Origin: Candidatus Tepidiaquacellales bacterium UBA6667
GTDB taxonomy: Bacteria; Bacteroidota; Ignavibacteria; Tepidaquicellales; Tepidaquicellaceae
Length of the DNA: 64,000 nt
Direction of reading: 5' to 3'
NCBI GenBank assembly: GCA_002455255.1
Contig: DKKL01000007.1
Coordinates: forward strand, 1 to 64,000
Position numbers and translations under genes: made by a program
Shown here: positions 9,823 through 19,175 of the stretch, in pieces
Numbering within the stretch: position 1 is the first letter of the stretch
Layout: each line of letters begins with the position of its first letter
Notes under the pieces: generated by a model
What the model saw: only the letters and a program-made list of their open reading frames with translations
Database searches by the model: none
Told to the model about the DNA's origin: nothing

Positions 9823-10218
9823 TTATCCGTAATGAATTAATAAATGTTTCTCTATTATTTTATAAAAATCGTCTTTGTTAAAAGGTTTTGATATATAATC
9901 GTCCATTCCAATTTCAAAACACTTTTGTTTATCGCTTTCCATGGCAAATGCTGTTACTGCTATTATGGGTATATATGTTCCGTTGGTTATCTCTTTCGCC
10001 CTGATTATCTTTGTTGACTGGTATCCATCCATCACAAGCATTTGAATATCCATCAATACCAGATGATATTTTGCTTTTTCTATTTCATCAAGTACTTTTT
10101 GTCCGTCATCTACTATCGTTACATCATACCCTTTATTGATTAACAATTTGTTTATCAATTTTTGGTTGATATAATTATCCTCGGCGACTAAGATTTTTAT
10201 ACTTTCCGGTTTTAACAT
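9823..10218 (-). CDS. Single-domain response regulator (receiver only)
   Basis: The 131-residue CheY-like receiver domain has the acidic pocket (AEDN near residue 13), phospho-acceptor Asp57 in LVLMDIQM, Thr in AVTAFAM, and Lys in ISKPF. There is no output domain. It closely resembles the receiver domain at the end of the hybrid kinase at 7659-9080 (shared [12 protein letters not shown] and SKPF blocks and an almost identical C-terminal helix), which suggests a duplication or exchange within the locus. The usual MPxMDG reads MLVMDG, with Leu at the normally conserved Pro. It is 41 bases upstream of the OXA-like lipoprotein gene, so it may be the first gene of the operon. Confidence 0.88.
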   Translation of the reverse strand: MLKPESIKILVAEDNYINQKLINKLLINKGYDVTIVDDGQKVLDEIEKAKYHLVLMDIQMLVMDGYQSTKIIRAKEITNGTYIPIIAVTAFAMESDKQKCFEIGMDDYISKPFNKDDFYKIIEKHLLIHYG

Positions 10219-10304
10219 TTTTAAATTTAAGTTAATAAGTTAAGATTACTAAATTTTAATCTCAATATTTAAAAAAATATAATTGAAGTTAAAATACTAC
10301 ATTT

Positions 10305-10808
10305 TTAAGAGTTTTTATAGTGATTTTGATTAAAAACTTTAGAAAATATCAATATGAATACAATTCCGGAGATTAAGTTATATATAACAAACTTAAATGA
10401 AAGGAAGTAAGTGTTTAACTCAAATCTAATTATTTCAGAATTAAATAATGAGTTAAGTTGTTTAGATTTAAATAGTGGATTAGTTTTTATGCTTAATATT
10501 ACTTCGTTGATAATTTTTTTATTAAAATATTCATAATAAAAATAAGTAAAGAATACTCCAAGTATTAAAAATAAAACAACCATTTTTAATCCATATAAAA
10601 AATAATCTTTGAAACTAAAATTGTATTCAAGTTTATCATTCTTTAAATCATCATAAGCATAGAATAAACCTATCCCGAGAAAGAATACTGCTGAATTGTA
10701 AAAACCAAAATTATAAAGAGATGAAACTGAATTAAATTTTTGAATAAGAAATGACTCTGAGATTACCCAGATTACAAAAAAGAAAAATGATGCGAAAATA
10801 AACTTCAA
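10305..10808 (-). CDS. Four-helix membrane protein, DUF4199-like
   Basis: The 167-residue protein has four predicted membrane segments (about residues 3-20, 35-50, 72-92 and 136-157). A polar, charged loop of some 40 residues lies between helices three and four. This layout fits the DUF4199 family found widely in Bacteroidota, whose function is not known. It is 16 bases downstream of the E1 dehydrogenase gene in the opposite order of transcription flow (E1 ends at 10825, this gene starts at 10808), so it may be read through from it. No catalytic or binding motif can be seen. Confidence 0.6.
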   Translation of the reverse strand: MKFIFASFFFFVIWVISESFLIQKFNSVSSLYNFGFYNSAVFFLGIGLFYAYDDLKNDKLEYNFSFKDYFLYGLKMVVLFLILGVFFTYFYYEYFNKKIINEVILSIKTNPLFKSKQLNSLFNSEIIRFELNTYFLSFKFVIYNLISGIVFILIFSKVFNQNHYKNS

Positions 10809-10824
10809 AATTTACAATTTTTAG

Positions 10825-12849
10825 TTAATATTCAATCAGCTCTTTCATTTGTTTTTCAAATCTCTGTATAGGGAAAAAATTCTGTTCCAGCTCTGTTGCA
10901 AACGGAACAGGTGTATCAAGACTGCAAGACCTTACAACAGGAGCGTCAAGATTTTCAAAACAATTTTCAGAAATTAATGCGGCTATCTCAGCCCCTATTC
11001 CGCCTGTCAAAGTATCTTCGTGCAACACCATAACTTTTCCGGTTTTTCTGACAGACTCATAAACAGTTTCAATATCAAGCGGTAACAAAACCCGCAGGTC
11101 AACTATTTCGCAATTAATTTCTTTATTTTTTTCAGCAAAATTTTTCGCCCATAAAACTCCAAGTCCGTAAGTTACAATTGTAACATCTTCTCCATTTTTT
11201 ATAATATTTGCTTTAGTAGTATCCACTGTATAATAATCATCAGGTATCTCTTCCTTTAAACTTCTGTATAATGCCTTATGCTCAAAGAACATCACAGGAT
11301 TAGGATCTAAAATTGCAGCAGCAATCATCCCTTTAGCATCATAACAATTAGACGGATAAAATATTTTCAAACCGGGAGTATGAAAAAACCAAGCTTCGCT
11401 TGACTGTGAATGAAACGGACCCGCTCCAACTCCCGCACCGGTTGGCATTCTTATTACAACATCAGCATTCTGACCCCATCTGTAGTGTATCTTTGCAAGG
11501 TTATTCACAATCTGATTAAAACCCGAAGTAACAAAATCAGCAAATTGCATTTCAACAACTGCTTTATAATTTTTTATCGCAAGCCCCAACCCTGCACCAA
11601 TTATTGCCGACTCACACAAAGGTGTATTACGAATTCTGTCTTTTCCAAATTCATTTACAAAATTTTCTGTGATTTTAAAAACACCTCCATACTCCGCAAT
11701 ATCCTGCCCCATCAAAATTACATTTTCATTTTCTTGCATTGAAAGTCTAATTCCGTCGGAGATTGCATCAACAAATCTTTTTTCTGTTTTTGAATTACCT
11801 GATGGATTTATTATAACAGGATCATATTTTTTATAAACATCAGAAATTTCCTTTGAAGTATCGGCAATAACAACAGGAGCGTTAAAGGCAACTTCAAGAG
11901 CAGATTCAATTTTTTCTTTAAAATCTTTTTTTGTCTTGTTTATGAATGAAGTATTAATGATACCTTTATCTGAAAGATAATTTTCAAAATTATTAACCGG
12001 ATCTTTTTTATTCCAAATTTCGAATAACTCCTGAGGTACATATTTAGTGCCTGAAGCTTCTTCGTGTCCTCTCATTCTGAATGTCATACATTCCACAAGA
12101 ATCGGTTCCGGATTTTTTTTAATTTCTTCAGAAAGTTTTTTTATTGTACTGTAAACTTCAAGAATATTGTTACCGTCTATTTGAATTCCCTTCATTCCAT
12201 ATCCTGCAGCTCGCTCATATAAATTTTCACATTTATATTGTTCATTCACAGGAGTAGAAAGTCCGTAACCGTTATTTTCAATAATAAAAATCACAGGTAA
12301 ATTCCACACAGCCGCCACATTCAGTGCTTCATGAAAATCACCTTCACTCGTTCCTCCATCGCCGGTAAAAACAACTGTTACCTTCGGTTTATCTTTTTTA
12401 TATTTTGCATTTAAATCACAGGCAAGAGCAATACCATCCGCAATACCCATTTGAGGTCCGAGATGAGAAATCATTCCGACGATGTGATGTTCATTAGTTC
12501 CAAAGTGAAAAGATCTTTCTCTCGCATTTGAAAAGCCACCTTGTTTACCCTGCAGTTGCATAAACAATTTATCAAGCGGAAGTCCTCTGGAAGTGAAGAC
12601 TCCTAAATTTCTGTGCATAGGTAAAATATATTCATCAGATTCCAATGCCTCAGCAACACCAACAGATATTGCTTCCTGTCCAATACCTGAGAACCATTTA
12701 CTCACTTTACCAAGTCTTAAATTCAAAAGCATTTTTTCTTCAATCATTCTTGGAAGAAGCAAAGCTTTATATAAATTGATTAAAGTATCATCATCAATAC
12801 CGTAGTTATCAAAATTCAAAACTAATTCACTAAAATTTTTTGTTGACAT
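10825..12849 (-). CDS. 2-oxo acid dehydrogenase E1, alpha and beta subunits fused
   Basis: One 674-residue chain carries both E1 subunits of a 2-oxo acid dehydrogenase complex. The alpha part has the thiamine diphosphate motif starting at GDGGTSEGDFHEA and ending at ENNGYG. The beta part, from about residue 350, has MGQDIAEYGG and the C-terminal transketolase domain (VLHEDTLTGGIG). Such fusions are common in Bacteroidota and usually act on branched-chain 2-oxo acids or pyruvate; the substrate cannot be read here. The ATG at 12849 (MSTKNFSEL) is preferred over the open frame from 12867, which would begin inside the terminator hairpin of the ferritin gene. No E2 or E3 gene is in the window. Confidence 0.9.
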   Translation of the reverse strand: MSTKNFSELVLNFDNYGIDDDTLINLYKALLLPRMIEEKMLLNLRLGKVSKWFSGIGQEAISVGVAEALESDEYILPMHRNLGVFTSRGLPLDKLFMQLQGKQGGFSNARERSFHFGTNEHHIVGMISHLGPQMGIADGIALACDLNAKYKKDKPKVTVVFTGDGGTSEGDFHEALNVAAVWNLPVIFIIENNGYGLSTPVNEQYKCENLYERAAGYGMKGIQIDGNNILEVYSTIKKLSEEIKKNPEPILVECMTFRMRGHEEASGTKYVPQELFEIWNKKDPVNNFENYLSDKGIINTSFINKTKKDFKEKIESALEVAFNAPVVIADTSKEISDVYKKYDPVIINPSGNSKTEKRFVDAISDGIRLSMQENENVILMGQDIAEYGGVFKITENFVNEFGKDRIRNTPLCESAIIGAGLGLAIKNYKAVVEMQFADFVTSGFNQIVNNLAKIHYRWGQNADVVIRMPTGAGVGAGPFHSQSSEAWFFHTPGLKIFYPSNCYDAKGMIAAAILDPNPVMFFEHKALYRSLKEEIPDDYYTVDTTKANIIKNGEDVTIVTYGLGVLWAKNFAEKNKEINCEIVDLRVLLPLDIETVYESVRKTGKVMVLHEDTLTGGIGAEIAALISENCFENLDAPVVRSCSLDTPVPFATELEQNFFPIQRFEKQMKELIEY

Positions 12850-12850
12850 A

Positions 12851-12877
12851 AAATAAAAAAGGGGCAATTCGCCCCTT
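12851..12877 (-). terminator. Rho-independent terminator of ferritin gene
   Basis: A 7-bp stem AAGGGGC/GCCCCTT (12859-12865 with 12871-12877) with a 5-base loop is followed on the minus strand by a T-rich tract at 12851-12860. It stands 27 bases after the ferritin stop. Its T tract ends two bases before the E1 start codon at 12849, so the E1 gene begins exactly where ferritin transcription should end. Confidence 0.9.
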
Positions 12878-12903
12878 AAAGATTTATAAATTAAAATTTT
12901 AAA

Positions 12904-13443
12904 TTATTCACCTTCACCGTCATCAGTTCTGATTGATAAAATCTCAGGTGAAGCCTTTCTTTTTGCAAGTTCAGCGTCCACCATAAGAATTGCAGAACCT
13001 TCATTTCCGGCAATTTTGACTTTTGCAATTAATTTATTGAATAAATCAATTTCTTCAACCTGTTCATCTACATACCATTTAAGAAAACTCATAACCGCAT
13101 GGTTATTATCTTTAATCGCAAGATCCATAAGTTTGTCAATGCAATACTCGATATGCTCTTCCTGATGCAAAGCAAGTTCAAACACTTCCAATGCATTATT
13201 AAAATCAGTTTTAGGTTCATTTATTTGAAGCAATTTCACCCTTCCGCCGATAGCATTTAAGAAGTTAAAAATTTTCATTGCGTGGAAATGTTCTTCAGCT
13301 GCCTGGACTTTGAAAAAATTTGTAAACCCATCCAGATTAATAGATTCAAAATAAGCAGCCATAGCCAGATAAGCATATTCGGAACTTAATTCCCTGTTGA
13401 TTTGTAAATTAAGTTCATCATGTAAAGTTTGTGATAGTTTCAT
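12904..13443 (-). CDS. ftnA: Ferritin (non-haem, FtnA type)
   Basis: The 179-residue protein has the four-helix ferritin fold and residues that line up with the ferroxidase centre of bacterial FtnA: Glu18, Glu51 and His54 in AAEEHFHAMK, a Glu in HQEEHIEY near 95, and Gln in VDEQVEE near 128. There is no haem-ligand Met typical of bacterioferritin. Ferritin oxidises Fe(II) and stores ferric mineral in a 24-subunit shell in the cytoplasm. The C-terminal tail (about 15 residues, acidic, ending DDGEGE) is longer than in the E. coli protein. It is transcribed divergently from the gene at 13542 and has its own terminator. Confidence 0.94.
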   Translation of the reverse strand: MKLSQTLHDELNLQINRELSSEYAYLAMAAYFESINLDGFTNFFKVQAAEEHFHAMKIFNFLNAIGGRVKLLQINEPKTDFNNALEVFELALHQEEHIEYCIDKLMDLAIKDNNHAVMSFLKWYVDEQVEEIDLFNKLIAKVKIAGNEGSAILMVDAELAKRKASPEILSIRTDDGEGE

Positions 13444-13527
13444 TGTAATATTTTTTCAAAATTAAACTAAATACAATTAATTTTAAATGTAAATAATAAA
13501 TATACCTAATAAGTTAAATAATTTTCA

Positions 13528-13535
13528 TATTTTTG
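13528..13535 (+). promoter_or_regulatory. Bacteroidota -7 box next to start codon
   Basis: TATTTTTG matches the Bacteroidota -7 element TAnnTTTG. Its last base is 6 bases before the ATG at 13542, so transcription would begin at or very near the start codon and the mRNA would have almost no leader. No clear -33 TTTG partner was confirmed. The site is short, so chance is not excluded. Confidence 0.4.
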
Positions 13536-13541
13536 TAATTA

Positions 13542-14963
13542 ATGTCAGATATACTCAGCAAATTTTCAAAAGAGCAGTTAAAAGAATTTAAAAAATTCTT
13601 AAGCTCACCATATTTTAACACGAATAAAACTTATTTAGAAATTTTGAAGAATTATTCCTCTATAGGATTTAATATAACTTCAGAATTAAAAAATAATTAT
13701 CCATTACATACTATTGAAGAATTCCGATTACTTGCAGAGAAATATTTAACCCAAAAAGAATTTGAGCGGGATGAAAAAACATATAAGATGTATAATCTTA
13801 GGGCTTTGAAATCAAAAGATGAGAAGAGCAGATTTTTCAAAAACCTTAAAAAGTTCAGAAAAGAATTTGAGAATACATATAAGCGTGATGAAAATTATTA
13901 TACAAACAGAATAATAATAGAAACGGAATATTATGATTTTATGTATAATGAATTAATGTACACTGAACCAAAGATTCTTGAAGAGATAAAAGAGAATATA
14001 GAATTTAATTTTTATTTTAATTACCTGCACAATTATAATGAATATATAATCCACAACAGAAATTCAGGGAAAAATTATAAAATTAATTTTAAACTTCTTG
14101 ATTTTATTCTTAAAGATATAGAAAAAAATGAACTAATCACAAAGAAAAATCATCCTAATGTGTATATGATATATTTAACAGTATTGATTTCACTTAGCGA
14201 TAAAAATCCTGAAAGATGCGAGATACTTGAAAGGGAATATACTTTATATCTCAAGAAAAACGAAAAAAGATTTGATAAAGATCAGTTATATCATTATAAT
14301 TTATACCTGCTGAACAGATACTGGAAAATTGTAACGGATACAGGTGATGTTGAATACAGAAAAAAAATATTTAATTTATATGACACTGCCGAAAAAGGCG
14401 GTTATTTGATTTCACAGAATAGTATAGAAAATGATTTGTTTAATAATATTATCTCGGCTTGCATCACAACGGGAAATTTAAATTGGGCAGAAAAATTTTT
14501 AAATAAATATGAAAAAGTTATTAAAAAGGATATTACAGATGATAACATTTGTTTTGCTAAAGCAAAAATCAGTTTCTTAAAAAAAGAATATAATGAAGTT
14601 TTACAGTTTTTAAGCAGAATTAAATTACATTCACCATTAACCCATACCGTAACAAAATTTATTCTTTGTAAAGTTTATTATGAAAAAGGAGATATTCAGG
14701 GAATAACAAATGAGCTGGAGAATCTGAGAAAATTTTTAAAACGGAATAAAAATGTATCTGACCATATAGAGATAATCATTACAAAGTTCAGACATTTGAT
14801 AAAAGGATTAATGAAATTTATTGATGCGAAGCAAATTACGAGCGAAGAGAAAAGTAAAATAGCCCATAGTTACCTGCAAGAGATAAATGAGACTGAAGGA
14901 TTCATACCTGAGAAGATATGGTTCATAGAGAAATATCAGGCAGCGTTAAAGGTATGCCCTTAG
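13542..14963 (+). CDS. Helical protein of unknown function (paralogue of 25484-26869)
   Basis: This 473-residue protein is not recognised. It is highly charged, Lys/Glu-rich and almost entirely predicted helix, without a signal peptide or membrane segment. The second half reads like TPR-type helical hairpins (for example NLNWAEKFLNKYEKV, then KEYNEVLQFLSRIKLHSP). The N-terminus LSKFSKEQLKEFKKFLSSPYFN resembles that of the protein at 25484-26869 (FKKFLDSPFFN), and both share a segment built on LNWAE followed by a helix pair, so they are paralogues. The first 25 residues may form a small docking or dimerisation unit. It is divergent from ferritin and convergent with the T9SS gene at 14976. Confidence 0.75.
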   Translation: MSDILSKFSKEQLKEFKKFLSSPYFNTNKTYLEILKNYSSIGFNITSELKNNYPLHTIEEFRLLAEKYLTQKEFERDEKTYKMYNLRALKSKDEKSRFFKNLKKFRKEFENTYKRDENYYTNRIIIETEYYDFMYNELMYTEPKILEEIKENIEFNFYFNYLHNYNEYIIHNRNSGKNYKINFKLLDFILKDIEKNELITKKNHPNVYMIYLTVLISLSDKNPERCEILEREYTLYLKKNEKRFDKDQLYHYNLYLLNRYWKIVTDTGDVEYRKKIFNLYDTAEKGGYLISQNSIENDLFNNIISACITTGNLNWAEKFLNKYEKVIKKDITDDNICFAKAKISFLKKEYNEVLQFLSRIKLHSPLTHTVTKFILCKVYYEKGDIQGITNELENLRKFLKRNKNVSDHIEIIITKFRHLIKGLMKFIDAKQITSEEKSKIAHSYLQEINETEGFIPEKIWFIEKYQAALKVCP

Positions 14964-14975
14964 AGGAACTTAAAG

Positions 14976-17117
14976 TTATTTAATTAAAATCATTTTTTTA
15001 GATTGATATTGATTATCTATTTTTAATGTGTAAAAATAAATTCCGCTTGCGAGGTTTGTTCCGTCAAACTCTGTTTCATAATATCCTGTTCCTAATTTTT
15101 TATTGATAAGTTCTGTTATTAATTTCCCCGATATATCATAAATTTTTAACGACACATCTGAAAATTGTTTATTGTTTGTAAAGGAAATTTTTGTTTTTGG
15201 ATTGAACGGGTTTGGGTAGTTTTGATATAACTCAAAATCCTGCGGTATTTCAGATGCTGAATTAGAATATATGTATGTTAAACCTCCGTTTGTTGTTTTT
15301 ATTATATTTCCCCAACTTCCTGCTACATAACCGGTTTCACTGTTTTGAAAATAAATTGTTGAAATAAAATTATTTGTAACATAAATTCTGTTCCAGTTGA
15401 CCCCTCCATTAGTAGTTTTTATTAAATAACCATCTAAACCCCCAACAAAACCAGTATTTTCATTTGTGAAATATATTCCCGTTTTTCCTGTTCCAATTGT
15501 CATAGAAATTTGTGTCCAGTTTAATCCTGAATTTGTTGATTTGTATATTCGGTTACCACCGGTAACAAAACCTGTATTCTCATTGATGAAATGCATACCA
15601 TTACATGAGACATTCGGACTAAAGTTCCAGTTAAATCCGGCATTTGTGGTGTAATAAACTCTTCCGATAGCTAAAATTATTGCTGTATCATTATTTAAAA
15701 ATTTAATTCTTGTAAATGTAACTCCCTGAATACTATCACTCCTAAACCAGTTATTTCCCTGATCAGTTGATTTATATATTGCGCCTAAGTTACCCGTAAA
15801 ATATCCTGTCATATCATTTTTGAAATGTATATCATTTACTATTCTCTGATATGGCGTGATTATTCTGTTCCAGTTCATTCCGGCATTTGTTGTTTTTAAA
15901 ATTACGCCGGTATCTCCTGAGATAAATCCTGTTTCTGAATTTATAAAATCTATACCTGTTAAATTATTAAAAGTTGGAGAATTTAATTTTGTCCAATCGT
16001 TACCTTCGTTCGTAGTTTTATATATATCTCCTCTGTCACCAACAGAATATGCCGTTGAATTATTTAAAAAAATTAAATCATTTATCTGATTCTTCCAACC
16101 ATTTAATAGTGTATAAGTATTTCCTGAATTTATTGATTTTGCTATTGTTCCTCCACCACCTGTTACAAATACCTGGTTATCATTTACTAATTCTAACCCC
16201 CAAAGTACACCTATCATTCTTGGATGAACTTTAAATGTTGAATCATGTTTCCAATTGTTTCCGGCATCGGTAGTTTTCAATACTCTTCCAAAATCTGTAG
16301 CAATATATCCTGTGCTGAAATTAACAAATTTCATATTTCTTAAGATATCTATATCTCCTCCTAAATCAGGAAATGGTATATCTTTATAAGTCCAAGTTAG
16401 ACCTCCATTATTTGAAATTGCAACTCTATTATCTGAAACTATCATTGCATAAACATTATTTGTATCAAAGGCAACGATATTATATGCCTGTGCAAATGCA
16501 CTAATAAAAGTAACCCCGCAATTTAACCAATTCAATCCTCCATTTGTCGTTTTTAAAACTATTCTACTGCCACCTATGAATCCCGTATTATTATTTAAAA
16601 ATTTTATATCCCAAAGTGCTGCTGTTGTTGATGAATTCAAAGTAAACCAGGAATATCCGGAATTTGTTGACTTTAATAAAGTTCCGCCGGTTCCTCCAAC
16701 AAAACCTGATTGTGAATTAACAAATGTAATTTCATAAAGAAATATATTACCTGTAACACTTGAAACTGACCAATTATTACCACCGTTGGAAGTTCTTAGA
16801 ACTTTACCGGAGTCTCCGCAAGAGATTATATTTAAAGAATCTATAATAAAAATAGAGTTTAATCTTGTTATTAAATTCGTATTCATCAATACCCAATTGA
16901 TTCCACCGTTTGAAGTTTTTATAATTGTACCGTTTGTGCCACAGGCAAAGCCGAGATTTTCATCATACATCTTTATATCATATAAAACATTTCCGGTTAC
17001 CTTTGGCATTTGCCACATCCAGTTTGTTTGTGAATATAAATCTGATGAAACAAAAATCATCATTAACATAAAAATTTTTAATAACTTAATTTTCAATAAT
17101 TTTCTTTTGATATACAA
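14976..17117 (-). CDS. T9SS cargo: YCF48/BNR-type beta-propeller protein
   Basis: This 713-residue secreted protein has a signal peptide (about 1-29, ending LYSQ), about fourteen repeats of 40-45 residues built on TGFxxGxxGxIxKTTNGGxNW, and a C-terminal T9SS sorting domain (from about residue 640) with [14 protein letters not shown] and GIYFYTLK. The repeats are the YCF48/BNR propeller type, common in surface proteins of Bacteroidota and unrelated in role to the plant photosystem factor. It should be exported through the outer membrane by the T9SS and anchored or released there. Ligand unknown. It resembles the protein at 21953-24061 and is the last of four neighbouring T9SS genes. Confidence 0.88.
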   Translation of the reverse strand: MYIKRKLLKIKLLKIFMLMMIFVSSDLYSQTNWMWQMPKVTGNVLYDIKMYDENLGFACGTNGTIIKTSNGGINWVLMNTNLITRLNSIFIIDSLNIISCGDSGKVLRTSNGGNNWSVSSVTGNIFLYEITFVNSQSGFVGGTGGTLLKSTNSGYSWFTLNSSTTAALWDIKFLNNNTGFIGGSRIVLKTTNGGLNWLNCGVTFISAFAQAYNIVAFDTNNVYAMIVSDNRVAISNNGGLTWTYKDIPFPDLGGDIDILRNMKFVNFSTGYIATDFGRVLKTTDAGNNWKHDSTFKVHPRMIGVLWGLELVNDNQVFVTGGGGTIAKSINSGNTYTLLNGWKNQINDLIFLNNSTAYSVGDRGDIYKTTNEGNDWTKLNSPTFNNLTGIDFINSETGFISGDTGVILKTTNAGMNWNRIITPYQRIVNDIHFKNDMTGYFTGNLGAIYKSTDQGNNWFRSDSIQGVTFTRIKFLNNDTAIILAIGRVYYTTNAGFNWNFSPNVSCNGMHFINENTGFVTGGNRIYKSTNSGLNWTQISMTIGTGKTGIYFTNENTGFVGGLDGYLIKTTNGGVNWNRIYVTNNFISTIYFQNSETGYVAGSWGNIIKTTNGGLTYIYSNSASEIPQDFELYQNYPNPFNPKTKISFTNNKQFSDVSLKIYDISGKLITELINKKLGTGYYETEFDGTNLASGIYFYTLKIDNQYQSKKMILIK

Positions 17118-17243
17118 ATATAAATAAATTAAAACAAAAATATCCGGACATTAATAAAAATTCCCCGGTATGTAAAATCGTTAAATAATGTTTTTACAGT
17201 AGTTTAAAATGTGTATTTTTTAATGCCTATTTAACATTAAAGC

Positions 17244-17270
17244 AAAACAAGGGCATTTAGCCCTTGTTTT
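17244..17270 (-). terminator. Terminator after the T9SS gene at 17295
   Basis: An 11-bp perfect stem AAAACAAGGGC/GCCCTTGTTTT with a 5-base loop (17255-17259) lies 25 bases after the stop at 17295 on the minus strand. It ends in a T-rich stretch on that strand. The next gene downstream starts more than 120 bases away. Confidence 0.85.
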
Positions 17271-17294
17271 TAATTTAAAATACAAATGTCAGAT

Positions 17295-19154
17295 TTATTT
17301 AATTAACAACATCTTTTTTGTTTCTCTGAAATTCCCGGCTTCGATAGTGTAAAAATATAAACCACTTGAAAGATTTGAGCCATTGAAATTTACTTCATAA
17401 GCTCCGGCATTTGAATGGAATTTATTTACTAAAACATCAACCACCTGACCAACAGTATTGTAAACTGTGATTTTTACCATATCACCTTTTGGAATTGTAT
17501 AATAAATTTTCGTTGAAGGATTAAATGGATTCGGATAGTTAGTTGAGAAAAAGTTTTCAGGTTTTACAAAATTCATTGTATTTAATTCTTCATTTGAATT
17601 ATCAGGAATGTAATTTCCTTGAATCGTATATCCGATTTGCTTAGAATAATCTGATTCCTGTGAAGAATTATCCACCATAGTTACTTTATAATAAATAGTT
17701 GCTGAAACTTGCGGAACTTCTCCGCCTACATAAACATTTTCAGTATTATCAACATATTCAGAACCGGAAGTCTCACCTAAATATTGATAACTTACTTGTC
17801 CGGTATCTAATTTATAAATTTTATATTTATTGAAATCTCGTTCATCTCTATTTTTAAGTATTAATCTTGGTCTTAAAAAACCTCCATCTACTACAACATC
17901 TTTATGTATTACAGGTGGAGGAGGTGCAGGATTCATATTTGAAGCATTCATCATTTTTATAAATCCGCCATAACTGACAACTAATGCAATACCACCTGTA
18001 TTATACATATCAGCCGATTCAATATTATCCACTCCAACTCCTGTTGATACCCATCCTTGTGTATATCCTATGCTTTGATTTGGAGCTGAAGAATATAAGG
18101 AAGATGATTTATCATTAACAAATAAAAATCCTTCTCCTTCATATCCAACCATTAATATATCATTATATCCATCTTTATTAAAATCATTAATAGTTAATTT
18201 AGGTAAGTATGGCAAATAGGAGGTGTTGGTTAATACATAGTCAGCAGTTCCATCAATGGAACTTCCGCTTGAATTTAAATATACTTTCAGATTACTTTCA
18301 TTAACAACTATTATGTCATTAAATCCGTCGTTGTTAACATCTTCTACTGCTATATCAGTAATCGTATTTAATCCTGTATTGATATCAGCAAAAGCAGATG
18401 ATTGGAAACCATTGTTCCCATCGTTCAAGTAAATTTTGACATTACCACCATTTGTAAAAATTAAGTCGTCTTTATTTAGATTTACTCCAATAACATACTC
18501 ATCATTATAACTGTCTATCTGTTTCAACTTTACAAGCGTTGCATTATATGAGAATGAATACGGTGAAGTGTTTAAATATCCATTATAGTCATTTTTATAT
18601 ATTTTTATACCATTTGACTGAACTATTATTACATCCTCGTAATCATCTTGATGATTAAATCTTCCTTTCTCAATATAAGTCGAACCGACATTAATATTTT
18701 GTTGCTGAGAAGAAATTGTATTATTATCATTCCAGAATACTCTTAAATCTTCTGATTGAGCAGTTACAATATCTTTCTTTGTACCTGATCTTAATTTTAC
18801 GGAAATTACACCGTGATATCTGTTATCGTTTAAGCTCGTATAAACCTGTGAGTAAAACTGATTAATTGTATTACTGAACTGACCGCTACCGACATTTGAA
18901 ATCCAATTACCATATCTGTAAGATAGATTATTATCACCTGTAATTAAACCGGAGGCAACATCTAATCTTGAGGTTGAGATTTCCTGTAAAGAGAAAAAAT
19001 TTCTCGGATTTTGTGCACTAAAGTTGATGCTTCCAATATCACTCGGATTTAGCAATGTTGGAGGTCCTTCTTCTTTTTCCTCTTGGGAGAGTACAAAAGT
19101 TGCCATAAAGGCAAAAAGTAAAACAAACAGCGAGATTTTTAAATGTTTTTTCAT
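17295..19154 (-). CDS. T9SS cargo: FG-GAP/VCBS-repeat surface protein
   Basis: The 619-residue product has a signal peptide (about 1-24, ending FVLSQ), a central set of FG-GAP/VCBS-type propeller repeats with Ca-binding-like DxNxDGxxD loops (for example DVNNDGFNDIIVVN, DFNKDGYNDILMVG), a fibronectin-like region near residue 430, and a C-terminal T9SS domain ([26 protein letters not shown]). The ATG at 19154 is chosen over the open frame from 19241: it begins a proper signal peptide, and the upstream part overlaps a strong stem-loop. The function is probably surface adhesion or matrix building, but nothing specific can be read. It follows a similar gene at 19300-21354. Confidence 0.86.
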   Translation of the reverse strand: MKKHLKISLFVLLFAFMATFVLSQEEKEEGPPTLLNPSDIGSINFSAQNPRNFFSLQEISTSRLDVASGLITGDNNLSYRYGNWISNVGSGQFSNTINQFYSQVYTSLNDNRYHGVISVKLRSGTKKDIVTAQSEDLRVFWNDNNTISSQQQNINVGSTYIEKGRFNHQDDYEDVIIVQSNGIKIYKNDYNGYLNTSPYSFSYNATLVKLKQIDSYNDEYVIGVNLNKDDLIFTNGGNVKIYLNDGNNGFQSSAFADINTGLNTITDIAVEDVNNDGFNDIIVVNESNLKVYLNSSGSSIDGTADYVLTNTSYLPYLPKLTINDFNKDGYNDILMVGYEGEGFLFVNDKSSSLYSSAPNQSIGYTQGWVSTGVGVDNIESADMYNTGGIALVVSYGGFIKMMNASNMNPAPPPPVIHKDVVVDGGFLRPRLILKNRDERDFNKYKIYKLDTGQVSYQYLGETSGSEYVDNTENVYVGGEVPQVSATIYYKVTMVDNSSQESDYSKQIGYTIQGNYIPDNSNEELNTMNFVKPENFFSTNYPNPFNPSTKIYYTIPKGDMVKITVYNTVGQVVDVLVNKFHSNAGAYEVNFNGSNLSSGLYFYTIEAGNFRETKKMLLIK

Positions 19155-19175
19155 TTTGATTTTTTTTATGTTATT

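Noticed and set aside
12849..12867. Upstream start for the E1 gene at 12867
   Set aside because: It would lie within the terminator hairpin and T tract of ferritin and add six non-family residues; the ATG at 12849 fits better.
14976..17117. Photosystem II assembly factor (YCF48)
   Set aside because: The repeat type is shared, but a signal peptide and a T9SS sorting tail and the lack of any photosystem gene point to a surface protein.
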